A stretch of DNA of 10,234 nucleotides from Baffinella frigidus (Eukaryota > Cryptophyceae > Cryptomonadales > Baffinellaceae): positions 90,756 through 100,989 of the forward strand of contig MU646938.1 in the NCBI GenBank assembly GCA_026770585.1, read 5' to 3'. This document shows positions 1-6,295 of this stretch, piece by piece. The notes below the pieces were generated by a model. The model searched no databases. It was not told the DNA's origin and worked only from the letters and a program-made list of their open reading frames with translations. A program made the position numbers and the translations under genes. Each line of letters starts with the position of its first letter. Positions within the stretch are counted from its first letter, which is position 1.

Positions 1-2
1 GG

Positions 3-206
3 GAAGAGGGGGCAGGTGGAGAGCTGGAGGAGGGTGGGAGGAGTGGGGATGCGTCGGGGGAGGAAGCGGCCTCGAAGATTGGCGTTGAGCGCGACGAGGA
101 TGGCGGGGAGGAGGGGGACGGGGAGGAGGAAGGGATGGAGGATGAGGAGGAGGAGGAGGAAGGCGCGAGCGATGCCGGCTCAGTTGCGTCTCTCCAGCAA
201 TCCTCG
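3..206 (+). CDS. Acidic exon, candidate N-terminal part of a cereblon-like protein (partial)
   Basis: The frame starting at base 3 is open to a stop at 279-281 and reads into the window from upstream. It encodes a low-complexity acidic stretch rich in Glu, Asp and Gly (a run of Glu near codons 45-53), followed by a Ser/Ala/Gln segment ending ASLQQSS. The other frames give only Arg/Gly-rich shadows. I place the exon end at 206, before GTGGGC (TCG|GTGGGC), because this leaves phase 0 and the next good acceptor at 1582 is also phase 0. Only one ATG lies in frame (135-137), so the true start is probably upstream. An acidic, disordered N-terminus is typical of cereblon relatives but is not diagnostic. 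The donor is a weak match, and the frame stays open another 73 bases, so this could instead be a terminal exon ending at 281. Confidence 0.5.
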
Positions 207-304
207 GTGGGCAAGCTGACAAAAGGGGGGTGTGGTACAAATCTGACTACTGTGGGGCGAACACGAGCATGGGCTCACTGAATTGGAGAGACCGAATCAT
301 ATTG

Positions 305-527
305 TACTTTTCGGGTCAGCGCGGATTTTGGGTCGGGGTCGGGGAGTCGGGAAAAATCGAAAATATCGAAAAAGGGCTCATGGTATTTGTGACATATTAT
401 GGGTTCTTGTCATCATATCAATGCATAAGATAGCATAAAACTTTAGATGGACGCACCAATTATCGAGATTTTCATTTCCCGACACCCCGACCCGACCTCG
501 AGAAAATCCGCGATGAACCGAAAAGTA
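305..527. repeat. Imperfect inverted repeat, arms 305-369 and 461-527
   Basis: The left arm has TACTTTTCGG, GCGGATTTT, GGTCGGGGT and TCGGGAAA in order. The right arm has the reverse complements of the same blocks (TTTCCCGA, ACCCCGACC, AAAATCCGCG, CCGAAAAGTA) with a few mismatches and a small indel. The arms are about 65 bp and the spacer about 91 bp. The right arm abuts the next hairpin directly. Confidence 0.7.
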
Positions 528-712
528 GAGCAATTCCGGTAGGACTTGTCGCGTTTTCGAATTTGGGATTTGAGAATTTCAGACTTCATTTGTACCATGC
601 GATTTGAAACGGTGTGTTTTAAAACGTTTTACGACCTTTAAAATCTTTTTTGAAGTCTGAAATCTTGAAATCTCGAATTCGAAAACGCGACAAGTCCTAC
701 CGGAATAGCTCT
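527..712. repeat. Long near-perfect inverted repeat, 62-bp arms and 62-bp loop
   Basis: The left arm is 527-588 and the right arm 651-712. Both arms are exactly 62 bp and differ at only about seven positions. A shared 27-base core, ATTCCGGTAGG-ACTTGTCGCG-TTTTCG, is perfect. The loop is AT-rich. This is MITE-like or foldback DNA. If transcribed, it would form a long double-stranded hairpin. Confidence 0.8.
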
Positions 713-1040
713 ACAATACGGAGAGAGAGAGTAGGATCTCGGCAAAGTTCTAAATTTAGCTCTCATAGGGAATTTCGAAATTGGAGCTTTTCCTTAAGGA
801 ATAGGGGATTGGAGTTTTTCCTTGAGAAAGGAGGCTGACGGCTCCAGTTTCCTCTGGGTCGAGAGTGTGAAAAAAATTACTCGCCGTGTTTAGATTACAC
901 TGCCACCAGGGCGAAGTTTTTGTATGAGTCAACTCCAGGCGAAAATCGAAAATCGAAGTACGCGAATGGTGTATCTCGTTTCTAAATTTGACAGATTTGT
1001 GGGGGTGTTGACTTTTACAAAATATCCGGATTCGCAGTGG

Positions 1041-1187
1041 ATTCTACGCCAGACCTGAGTGTGGGCAATCGCATCGATTCGCTTTACACAAAAGGCCGGA
1101 TTTCCGGCCTTTTCTCCAAACGTTGACAGAATTTCAAGGGAATTTGTCGAAATTGACTTTTGCGATTGCTTCCACTCAGATCTAGCG
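1041..1187. mobile_element. Foldback (MITE-like) element with central GC hairpin
   Basis: The left end (about 1043-1072: CTACGCCAGACCTGAGTG, then GCAATCGCA) matches the reverse complement of 1160-1187 (CGCTAGATCTGAGTGGAAG, then CAATCGCA). Near the middle, 1090-1113 is a perfect 11-bp stem AAAAGGCCGGA / TCCGGCCTTTT with a 2-base loop. No target duplication was found. Confidence 0.55.
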
Positions 1188-1311
1188 GGCTGCGAAGGGA
1201 TTCCGTGAATGACCCACACGTGAATAATCCAAAGGACATGGAATCGTGTATGTGTATCACATGCCATGTTCAGCGGGGGGGGGGTAGAGCTATTCTGGCG
1301 TGACCGCTAGG

Positions 1312-1395
1312 ACAGAATTTCAAGGGAATTTGTCGAAATTGACTTTTACGATTGCCTCCACTTTTGCGATTGCTTCCACTCAGGTCTAGCGTAGA
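1312..1395. repeat. Second partial copy of the foldback right half
   Basis: ACAGAATTTCAAGGGAATTT and the following 40 bases at 1126-1187 recur from 1312, with an inserted partial duplication of the GCGATTGC-TCCACT block. The copy ends TCAGGTCTAGCGTAGAT, which is an even better inverted match to the element's left end at 1041. Confidence 0.7.
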
Positions 1396-1508
1396 TTTTC
1401 ACCACGCGGTGGCCACTCCAGCGTTGATAGGGTTTATGGTTGAGGGTTTAAGGCTGAAGGTTTTGGTTTAGGGCTTATGCTGACGGATGCAAACCTCATT
1501 CTTAAACC

Positions 1509-1578
1509 CATGTTTGACCAGAGAGTCAGGTTGGACCACTTCCACCGGTTTGACCACTTCTGCGGTTTGACCACTTTC
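1509..1578. repeat. Short ~19-20-bp minisatellite (GGTTTGACCACTT)
   Basis: Four imperfect copies of TTTGACCA / TTGGACCACTTC / GGTTTGACCACTT follow one another and run into the pyrimidine-rich acceptor candidate ending at 1582. Confidence 0.6.
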
Positions 1579-1582
1579 GCAG

Positions 1583-1739
1583 GAGGGCTCGGAGGGGAGT
1601 GACACGCTCTTCCTCCTCCCGGCGGGGGCGGGGGGAGGCAACGGCTCCGATTCCGAAAATGGCTCAAACTCCGAAAATGGCTCCAATTCCGAAAACGGCT
1701 CAAGCTTGGAGGACGGGTCGGGCGGCGAGAGCGGGGAAG
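1583..1739 (+). CDS. Exon candidate with SENGSN hexapeptide repeats
   Basis: The exon opens after ACTTTCGCAG and closes before GTAGCG (GAAG|GTAGCG). It is 157 bases, starting in phase 0 and ending with one base of a split codon. The frame is open from 1571 to a stop at 1859. The product is Gly/Ser/Glu/Asp/Asn-rich and disordered. Residues about 23-41 are three 18-bp units coding (Ser-Glu-Asn-Gly-Ser-Asn). Several differences between units are silent: TCC/TCA for Ser, AAT/AAC for Asn. This pattern suits coding DNA better than a neutral minisatellite. Its phase matches the acidic exon upstream and the exon at 1885. No domain is recognisable. It reads as linker sequence in the N-terminal acidic part of the proposed cereblon-like protein. 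Confidence 0.5.
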
Positions 1740-1884
1740 GTAGCGCGATCTCCGAAACCCGAAAGGCGAAAGGCGAAAGGCGAAACACGAAAATCGAAAA
1801 TCGAAAATCGAAACACGGAACCCTCAACCCTCAACCCTCAACTCTAAACCCTCAACTCTAAACCCTGAACCCTAAACCCTACAG
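1740..1884 (+). other. Candidate 145-bp intron made of telomere-like repeats
   Basis: It begins GTAGCG and ends CCCTACAG. Between these it passes through CGAAAGG-type and CGAAAAT-type short repeats into CCCTCAA, CTCTAAA and CCCTAAA variants. The acceptor AG sits at the end of the array. Removing it joins the flanking exons in frame (G|GG, then ATGGAGGAG). Confidence 0.5.
1812..1882. repeat. Degenerate telomere-like array, C-rich on + strand
   Basis: Successive heptamers ACCCTCA, ACTCTAA, ACCCTGA and ACCCTAA occur. They overlap the 3' half of the proposed intron. Confidence 0.8.
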
Positions 1885-1958
1885 GGATGGAGGAGGACGA
1901 CTCTGCAGGACGCGCCCAAATGCTCGAGAACATGACCTTCGACCCTGCCCGCGCTGCT
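1885..1958 (+). CDS. Small exon candidate (acidic, ends FDPARAA)
   Basis: This 74-base GC-rich island lies between two telomere-like arrays. It starts after CCCTACAG and ends before GTATGC, a good donor. Two bases complete the codon split at 1739, then 24 codons read MEEDDSAGRAQMLENM and end with TFDPARAA, leaving phase 0. In human cereblon the acidic N-terminus is followed by NFDTSLPTSHTYLG just before the LON domain. The Phe-Asp after an acidic stretch is consistent with that position, but the match is too short to prove homology. If the donor is not used, the frame ends at TAG 1971-1973. The in-frame ATGs could also make it a start exon. Confidence 0.5.
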
Positions 1959-1968
1959 GTATGCTCCC

Positions 1969-2042
1969 TTTAGGGTTCAGGGTGTAGGGTGTAGGGTGTA
2001 GGGTGTAGGGTGTAGGGTGTAGGGTGTAGGGTGTAGGGTGAC
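1969..2042. repeat. GGGTGTA heptamer array, G-rich on + strand
   Basis: TTTAGGGTTCA leads into about nine near-perfect GGGTGTA units. It is a derivative of the telomere-type heptamer and lies in the opposite orientation to the array at 1812-1882, only 90 bp away. Confidence 0.9.
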
Positions 2043-2447
2043 ACCCCAAACACTGAACCCTAACGCAGAAAGCAGAACCGCCAGACTCTAAACCCGCCCC
2101 CGAAACGAAATCGCTCCACTTTCAGCCGACTCCCGCCACGCCAGATTCTTGGAAGGGATCGCCAAAAGTCAATTCCCCGGACGGAATAAGGGGGAATTGT
2201 TTACTTTTGGGATAGTTCGGCGCCCAAAAGTGCGCTGGGAAAGAGCTGAATCCCCACGCCAGATTCCTCTTGGAAAAGTTGACGTTGACTTGAGTTAACG
2301 GCGCTGGGTTGTCAACTTTTGGCACTGTCAGAATCTGCCCCTCCCCTGTCTCTGTGATCTGCCGGAGGTGGTACCACTCGAGGCTGGAAGAGGGAGTATT
2401 TTAAATGTGGGGTTATTAAACTTAGTACCAGTCACGGGCAAGCTTGG

Positions 2448-2481
2448 TCACGTATATCAAGTTGTAACTTGAGATACGTGA
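2448..2481. repeat. Hairpin, 16-bp arms with 2-base loop
   Basis: TCACGTATATCAAGTT is followed by GT and then AACTTGAGATACGTGA, with one mismatch in the stem. It lies inside the 2135-3035 element. Confidence 0.75.
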
Positions 2482-2757
2482 CTGAATGCCCCTACTTGTG
2501 TGAAAATCACCGCACACTTTTTTTTTCTTCACTTGTAAAAGAGTGACTAGGGCTCGGAGTTTGGAGTGAAGGGCTTGTGCTTTAGGCTTTAGGATTGAGG
2601 GCTTATGGTGTCTGGTTAAGGGTTTAGGGTGTCGTTTGACCTGGGGCGTCGTTTGAGGGCGCGGAGAGCATGACGCGGCCGTCTGACGCGATGGAGATGG
2701 AGAGTCACATTTCTAGCCTCGAGTGGTAGGTGTGAGAACCTGCTACGCCAGATTCTT

Positions 2758-2901
2758 GCTCTGTCCCACTTCAATTTGGGCTCGCCATTATTTCGCCCCC
2801 CCCAAAATTTCACAGGTAAATTTCACGGGGGGTGTCAAATTTACCTGTGAAATTTCAGGGGGGGCGAAATAATGGCGAGCCCAAATCCAGTGGGACAGAG
2901 C
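2758..2901. repeat. Long hairpin, ~65-bp arms and 13-base loop
   Basis: The arms are 2758-2823 and 2837-2901. Left-arm landmarks are GCTCTGTCCCACT, TTTGGGCTCGCCATTATTTC and CACAGGTAAATTT, all mirrored on the right. Only about five positions and one indel differ. It sits within the 2135-3035 element and may be a nested MITE. Confidence 0.85.
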
Positions 2902-3078
2902 TAGCGATTGCTCGTGGGGGTTCGGCTCTTTCCGAGCGCCGTTTTGGGCGCCAAACTATCCCAAAAGTGAACAATCCCCCCTATTCCTTCCAGGGAATTG
3001 ACTTTTGGCGACCCCTTCCAAGAATCTGGCGTGGCACTCCTACGTCAAGAGTCACTGGTCTAAATGTAAAAAAAAAAA

Positions 3079-3094
3079 CTCCTGCCGGCAGGAG
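3079..3094. repeat. Perfect 16-bp palindrome
   Basis: CTCCTGCCGGCAGGAG follows a short A tract. Part of it (CCGGCAGGAGCACTCCTACTT) recurs at about 3229-3249. Confidence 0.8.
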
Positions 3095-3137
3095 CACTCC
3101 TACTTAGGAGAGCGGGAGACTGCACACGCCATAAGTT

Positions 3138-3228
3138 GACGATACTGGTCTAACCTGTCAAAATCCGGGGACGATACTGGTCTGGCCTGTCAACTTTGAC
3201 GATACTGGTCTAACCTGTCAACTTCGGG
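3138..3228. repeat. Minisatellite, three copies of GATACTGGTCTAACCTGTCA
   Basis: Units start at 3138, 3170 and 3198, so spacing is 32 and 28. They are related to the 31-bp array at 6722-6842 and to two units at about 7257-7315 beside the LON exon copies. Confidence 0.85.
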
Positions 3229-3307
3229 GCCGGCAGGAGCACTCCTACTTAGGACAGCGGGAGACTGCTGACGGGGCTCTGAGTGGTTTCTTCGCGGAGG
3301 AACAGGT

Positions 3308-3483
3308 TTGCCTCTCTCTCTCTCTCAACCTCTCTCTCTCTCAACCTCTCTGTATCTCTCTGTCTCTATCTATCTCTCTCCCCCCCCCCCCTGTCTCTCC
3401 CTCTATCTCTCTCTATCTCTATCTCTATCTCTATCTCTTTATCTATCTATCTCTCTCTCTATCTATCTATCTCTATCTCTATC

Positions 3484-3524
<41 letters not shown>

Positions 3525-3560
3525 CCCTCTCCCTCTCTCTCTCTCCCCCCCCCTCTCTCC

Positions 3561-3594
<34 letters not shown>

Positions 3595-3646
3595 CTCTCT
3601 CTATATATCTCTCTATCTCTCTGTCTCTCTCTGTCTCTCTCTCCTT
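3308..3646. repeat. CT / CTAT microsatellite
   Basis: This is almost pure pyrimidine on the + strand: (CT)n, CTAT interruptions, C runs and a short (TA)n patch near 3582-3607. The Leu/Ser-rich open frames across it are artefacts of the repeat. Confidence 0.95.
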
Positions 3647-3688
3647 ATCCCTAAACCATACGCCATGAAACTCTCGAGGGTGGCAGGG

Positions 3689-3770
3689 CTCAGGGGTCAG
3701 GAGGGGTCAGGGTTCAGGAGAGGGGTCAGGGTTCAGGAGGGTTCAGGGTTCAGGAGAGCGGAAGACTGCT
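3689..3770. repeat. G-rich GGGTTCAGGA minisatellite
   Basis: Variants of GGGTCAGGA and GGGTTCAGGA repeat, with clusters of G3-G4 runs compatible with G-quadruplexes. It lies in the opposite orientation to the C-rich arrays that follow. Confidence 0.8.
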
Positions 3771-3783
3771 GACGTCAGTACTG

Positions 3784-3832
3784 GTTATCAGTGCTTTCTT
3801 CGCTCTTGAACAGCTTTGCTAAACCCAAAACC
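3784..3832. repeat. Anchor block, copy 1 (TTATCAGTGCTTTCTTCGCT)
   Basis: A ~49-bp unique-looking block ending AACAGCTTTGCTAAACCC is repeated almost exactly at 3898-3946. Diverged relatives occur at about 3284-3313 (GTTTCTTCGCGGAGGAACAG) and 4140-4170 (TTTTCTTCACTCGGGGCCAG). Each is followed by a simple or telomere-like array. Confidence 0.75.
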
Positions 3833-4110
3833 CCACACCCCAGACTGTGAACCCTGATTCCTGAGCCCTGAGCCCTGAAACCTGAACCCTAAACCGTGTT
3901 ATCAGTGCTTTCTTCGCTCTTGAACAGCTTTGCTAAACCCAAAACCCAAAACCGTGAACCCTGAGCCCTGAGCCCTGAGCCCTGAGCCCTGAGCCCTGAA
4001 CCCTAAACCACCAAACCCTGAACTCTGAACACTGAACCCTGAACACTGAACCCCGGACCCTGAACCCTGAAACGTGAACCCTGAACCCTGAACCCTGAAA
4101 CCCAATCCCG
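3824..4110. repeat. Degenerate telomere-like array (CCCTGAA/CCCTGAG type)
   Basis: Heptamers AACCCTG, AGCCCTG and AACACTG repeat on both sides of the second anchor block (3898-3946). No gene is visible. Confidence 0.9.
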
Positions 4111-4169
4111 TAAGGCCTTGCAAAAACAATGATTTTTCGTTGTTTTCTTCACTCGGGGCCAGGTTTGAG

Positions 4170-4436
4170 CCTTAACCCTAAACCATAGAACCCGAAACCC
4201 GAAACCTGAAACCCGAAACCCGAAACCCGAAACCCGAAACTTAAAAACCTAAACCCGAAACCCGAAAACCGAAAACCGAAACCCGAAACCCGAAAACCGA
4301 AACCCGAAACCCGAAACCCTAACCCCGAAACCTAAACCCTAAACCCTAAACCCTAAACCCGAAACCCGAAACTTTGAAGCGGCGTGTGAGCAGGCAGGAA
4401 CGGGCCTGCCTAACCCTAAACCCTCAACCCTAAACC

Positions 4437-4465
<29 letters not shown>
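4170..4465. repeat. Degenerate telomere-like arrays (CCCGAAA, CCCTAAA, CCCTCAA)
   Basis: 4186-4320 is mostly CCCGAAA, 4325-4360 mostly CCCTAAA and 4408-4465 mostly CCCTCAA/CCCTAAA. A short GC hairpin (AGGCAGG / CCTGCCT, about 4393-4412) separates the last two. The arrays are homogeneous in blocks, as expected from local expansion. Confidence 0.9.
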
Positions 4466-4467
<2 letters not shown>

Positions 4468-4505
4468 TCCTGGTGTTCGACCCGGCCCCGTCAAACCCTA
4501 ACCTC

Positions 4506-4655
4506 ATCCGGGAACATGTTTAATTTAAAAGGAAATGGCCTATCAAACCGGATTCTGGCCCTAATTAAGTTTAATTAGGGCCCTAATTAGCCTTCGGCCA
4601 ACTCCTATGAACACATAGGGATCCTTTTTCTTTAAAATTAGACATGTCCCCGGAT
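4506..4655. mobile_element. 150-bp MITE-like element
   Basis: Terminal inverted repeats of about 25 bp: ATCCGGGAACATGTTTAATT at the left, and the reverse complement of ATCCGGGGACATGTCTAATT at the right. The centre (4557-4582) is a perfect 12-bp-arm palindrome, GGCCCTAATTAA / TTAATTAGGGCC. A small CCTAT/ATAGG hairpin follows. No clear target duplication. Confidence 0.7.
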
Positions 4656-4732
4656 TAAACACCCAAACCCTAGACCCTGAACCCCAAACCCGGCAGGCGG
4701 TACCGGGACCACCCCTTCTCATTTTCGACAAC

Positions 4733-4897
4733 CCACTTAGCAGCGACCGAGGACCTTTTCACCTTGAATGCAAGGTGAAATTCCGGTTAGGTTCCAGGGC
4801 AATGGATAAGATTTAGGTTCCAGGGCAATGGATAAGATTGTCGTACAAATCGTTTAGACGGACTGTATCCGTGAAGTCCCCTGTGGCTGCTAAGTGG
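4733..4897. mobile_element. MITE family M1, copy 1 (TIR CCACTTAGCAGC)
   Basis: The left end CCACTTAGCAGC matches the right end GCTGCTAAGTGG as a perfect 12-bp terminal inverted repeat. Inside, 4757-4780 is a perfect hairpin, TTTCACCTTG / CAAGGTGAAA. A 26-bp unit is tandemly duplicated at 4787-4812 and 4813-4838. Copy 2 lies at 8497-8635. Confidence 0.8.
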
Positions 4898-4994
4898 ATG
4901 GGGTTAGTGTTGGGGGTATTAGGGTTAGGAATTTCGGTTCTGGGGTTAGGAGTCCTGGGGAAGAAGTCTTCCTGGAGATCTGTTGGGATGCCCA

Positions 4995-5163
4995 GTTCGA
5001 ACACCTGTTGGGAGTTGGGGGGTTAGCAGTATGGGGTTAGTGCCACACAGCGGACTTCGAAGGGATTTTCGGGCGCTGCGAGCCCGAGTTTCCGTTACCT
5101 TATCCGTAGGAACCCCCCCTATGTCCCTACGGATTGTCTACCGTTCGAACACCTGTTGGGAGT
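4995..5163. repeat. Direct repeats of GTTCGAACACCTGTTGGGAG bracketing 127 bp
   Basis: Identical 21-bp copies lie at 4995-5015 and 5143-5163. Between them, 5102-5110 and 5126-5134 form a 9-bp stem, ATCCGTAGG / CCTACGGAT, with a C-rich loop. Confidence 0.75.
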
Positions 5164-5213
5164 GGTTTTCATCTGAGAGAAGGTATCAACAAACGCCTTG
5201 CCTGCCAACGAAA
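5162..5213. repeat. 52-bp block repeated at 5396-5447
   Basis: GTGGTTTTCATCTGAG through CCTTGCCTGCCAAC recurs at 5396-5447 with five substitutions. The second copy directly follows a truncated M1 MITE end (GGCTGCTAAGTGG). Confidence 0.85.
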
Positions 5214-5215
5214 CA

Positions 5216-5371
5216 CTGTTTGCTTTACGGTGAACTTGGGTTCGGGTTTACGGGTTAGGGTGTGTGCGCTACACTAAACCGACGACCTCGTGCTCTTCCC
5301 CGGACAGACACTCCACACAGTTTCTCCTGAACCAACCCCTGGAGGACTTGTGCTGGCAGTCCTCGAGGACT
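5216..5371. repeat. 156-bp segmental duplicate, copy 1 (partner 6040-6195)
   Basis: The two copies have equal length and only two substitutions that I can see. Each contains a TTCGGGTTTACGGGTTAGGG patch, a 33-35-bp LON-exon core and a CTCCTGAACCAACCCCTGGA tail. Confidence 0.9.
5281..5315 (+). pseudogene. LON-exon core fragment, copy 1
   Basis: GACGACCTCGTGCTCTTCCC and the following 15 bases are identical to 7357-7391 and translate as DDLVLFPGQTL. Upstream in frame is a stop (TAA about 5275-5277), and downstream the sequence leaves the LON exon. It is therefore a displaced exon piece, not a working domain. Confidence 0.6.
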
Positions 5372-5567
5372 CGTGAAGTCCCCTGTGGCTGCTAAGTGGT
5401 TTTTATCTGAGGGAATGTATCCACAAACGCCTTGCCTGCCAACAAAATTTACTACACGAATGCTGTACTATTACTAGCATGGTCAAATCGTGCAGCAACT
5501 TTCGCTCTTCCCCAGGCTGACGCTCCGGAGAAACAGTTTCTCCTGAACCAACCCCTGGAGGACTTGT

Positions 5568-5712
5568 GGGTGTTTGCGTTACACTCAACCCTAGGGTGTT
5601 TGCGTTACACTCAACCCTAGGGTGTTTGCGTTACACTCAACCCTAGGGTGTTTGCGTTACACTCAACCCTAGGGTGTTTGCGTTACACTCAACCAGGGTG
5701 TTTGCGTTACAC
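5568..5712. repeat. 26-bp tandem repeat, six units
   Basis: Units start at 5568, 5594, 5620, 5646, 5672 and 5696 (the last step is 24). Each is GGGTGTTTGCGTTACACTCA plus ACCCTA. The junction ACCCTAGGGT is palindromic. The array ends directly on a LON-exon core copy. Confidence 0.9.
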
Positions 5713-5713
5713 C

Positions 5714-5748
5714 GACGACCTCGTGCTCTTCCCCGGACAGACACTCCA
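5714..5748 (+). pseudogene. LON-exon core fragment, copy 2
   Basis: Same 35-bp core (DDLVLFPGQTL) as 7357-7391, here fused to the 26-bp tandem array on the left. The CTCCTGAACC tail is on the right until a SINE-like insertion interrupts it at about 5781. Confidence 0.6.
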
Positions 5749-5780
5749 CACAGTTTCTCCTGAACCAACCCCTGGAGGAC

Positions 5781-5860
5781 TTCTCTTCGTCTTCTTCTTT
5801 ATTAACCTCTTAAAGTCCCTGTACACAGGTCCTAGGCCTATTGGAAAGTGATCAAGCCAC
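5781..5860 (-). mobile_element. SINE-like 3' end on the minus strand
   Basis: On the minus strand this reads TGATCACTTTCC, then AGGCCTAGGACCTGTGTACA, then GAGGTTAATAAAGAAGAAGA. It shares its end with copies at 6891-6970, 8790-8858 and 9848-10085. It interrupts a block that is continuous at 5340-5345 (GGAGGACTTGTGCTGG). The 5' limit is unclear; 5860-6039 holds no other feature I recognise. Confidence 0.55.
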
Positions 5861-6039
5861 TAACTACGCACCGTTTGACCAAAGATACCATGATTAACAG
5901 TCAACCACCGAGGCTCGTCACCTGTTTGCCCTCGGCGAGGACCAGGCCTCCATACAGACATCCTAAGACCGTCCTGGGGTAGCATTGGCTACCGTCTCGT
6001 GTCCCAACACCTCAAGGCGACTGGATAATGTACTTGACG

Positions 6040-6195
6040 CTGTTTGCTTTACAGTGAACTTGGGTTCGGGTTTACGGGTTAGGGTGTGTGCGCTACACTA
6101 AACCGACGACCTCGTGCTCTTCCCCGGACAGACACTCTACACAGTTTCTCCTGAACCAACCCCTGGAGGACTTGTGCTGGCAGTCCTCGAGGACT
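6040..6195. repeat. 156-bp segmental duplicate, copy 2
   Basis: Partner of 5216-5371. It contains LON-exon core copy 3 at 6105-6137. It is followed by a 41-bp tandem pair starting GGACTTGGGTTCCGGAGA at 6191 and 6232. Confidence 0.9.
6105..6137 (+). pseudogene. LON-exon core fragment, copy 3
   Basis: Identical to the 5281 copy over the DDLVLFPGQTL codons, diverging just after (CTCTAC in place of CTCCAC). It is preceded in frame by a stop. Confidence 0.6.
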
Positions 6196-6295
6196 TGGGT
6201 TCCGGAGACAGGGGTTCGTCGTCAGCATATCGGACTTGGGTTCCGGAGAAAGTGGTTCGTCGTCAGCACGGGCAGACGCTACGCTCCCTTCGCGG

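Larger units (their letters stand above)
207..1582 (+). other. Candidate intron 1 / non-coding repeat-bearing stretch
   Basis: No convincing coding frame occurs here. The stretch holds two adjacent long inverted repeats (305-712), a foldback element (1041-1187), a partial duplication of it (1312-1387), a short TTTAGGG-like patch (1427-1482) and a ~19-20-bp repeat containing GGTTTGACCACTT (1509-1578). 713-928 has no feature I recognise beyond an imperfect duplication of a TTGGAG-TTTTTCCTT block near 779-830. The 3' end TTTGACCACTTTCGCAG is a plausible splice acceptor. Confidence 0.4.
2135..3035. mobile_element. ~900-bp non-autonomous element with ~120-bp terminal inverted repeats
   Basis: The left arm (2135 to about 2258) begins GCCACGCCAGATTCTTGGAA. 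The right arm (about 2913-3035) is its reverse complement, ending TTCCAAGAATCTGGCGTGGC. Matching blocks include CGCCAAAAGTCAATTCCC, ACTTTTGGGATAGTT and GGCGCCCAAAA. The flanks ACTCCC (2129-2134) and ACTCCT (3036-3041) could be a degenerate target duplication. There is no transposase. Inside are a shorter inverted pair around GCCTCGAGTGGTA (about 2370-2384 and 2715-2728) and the hairpin at 2758-2901. The superfamily is not assignable. Confidence 0.7.

Noticed and set aside
929-1267. 112-codon minus-strand open frame
   Set aside because: It crosses the foldback element and its hairpin, has no recognisable motif, and shows no coding-like third-position pattern.
1434-1847. Overlapping minus-strand frames and the + frame at 1599
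   Set aside because: They are shadows of the SENGSN-coding frame and of the adjacent simple repeats.
2658-2725. Possible missing exon reading GAESMTRPSDAMEMESHISS with a good GTAGGT donor
   Set aside because: It lies inside the 2135-3035 transposon-like element, overlaps one of its internal inverted repeats, and its end phase does not fit the LON exon. There is no H-x-YLG motif.
3283-3772. Long Ser/Leu-rich open frames on the + strand
   Set aside because: Pure translation of the CT/CTAT microsatellite; two frames stay open for the same reason.
3902-4129. Minus-strand frame rich in GFRVQGSG
   Set aside because: Translation of a CCCTGAA-type array.
4995-5015. GTTCGAACACC resembling a polymerase III B box or tRNA T-arm
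   Set aside because: No A box at a suitable distance and no cloverleaf; both copies are simply a direct repeat.
5036-5105. GC-rich segment reading HTADFEGIFGR as a candidate for the missing cereblon segment
   Set aside because: There is no YLG, the frame has a stop just upstream, the acceptor is poor, and the block lies between direct repeats.
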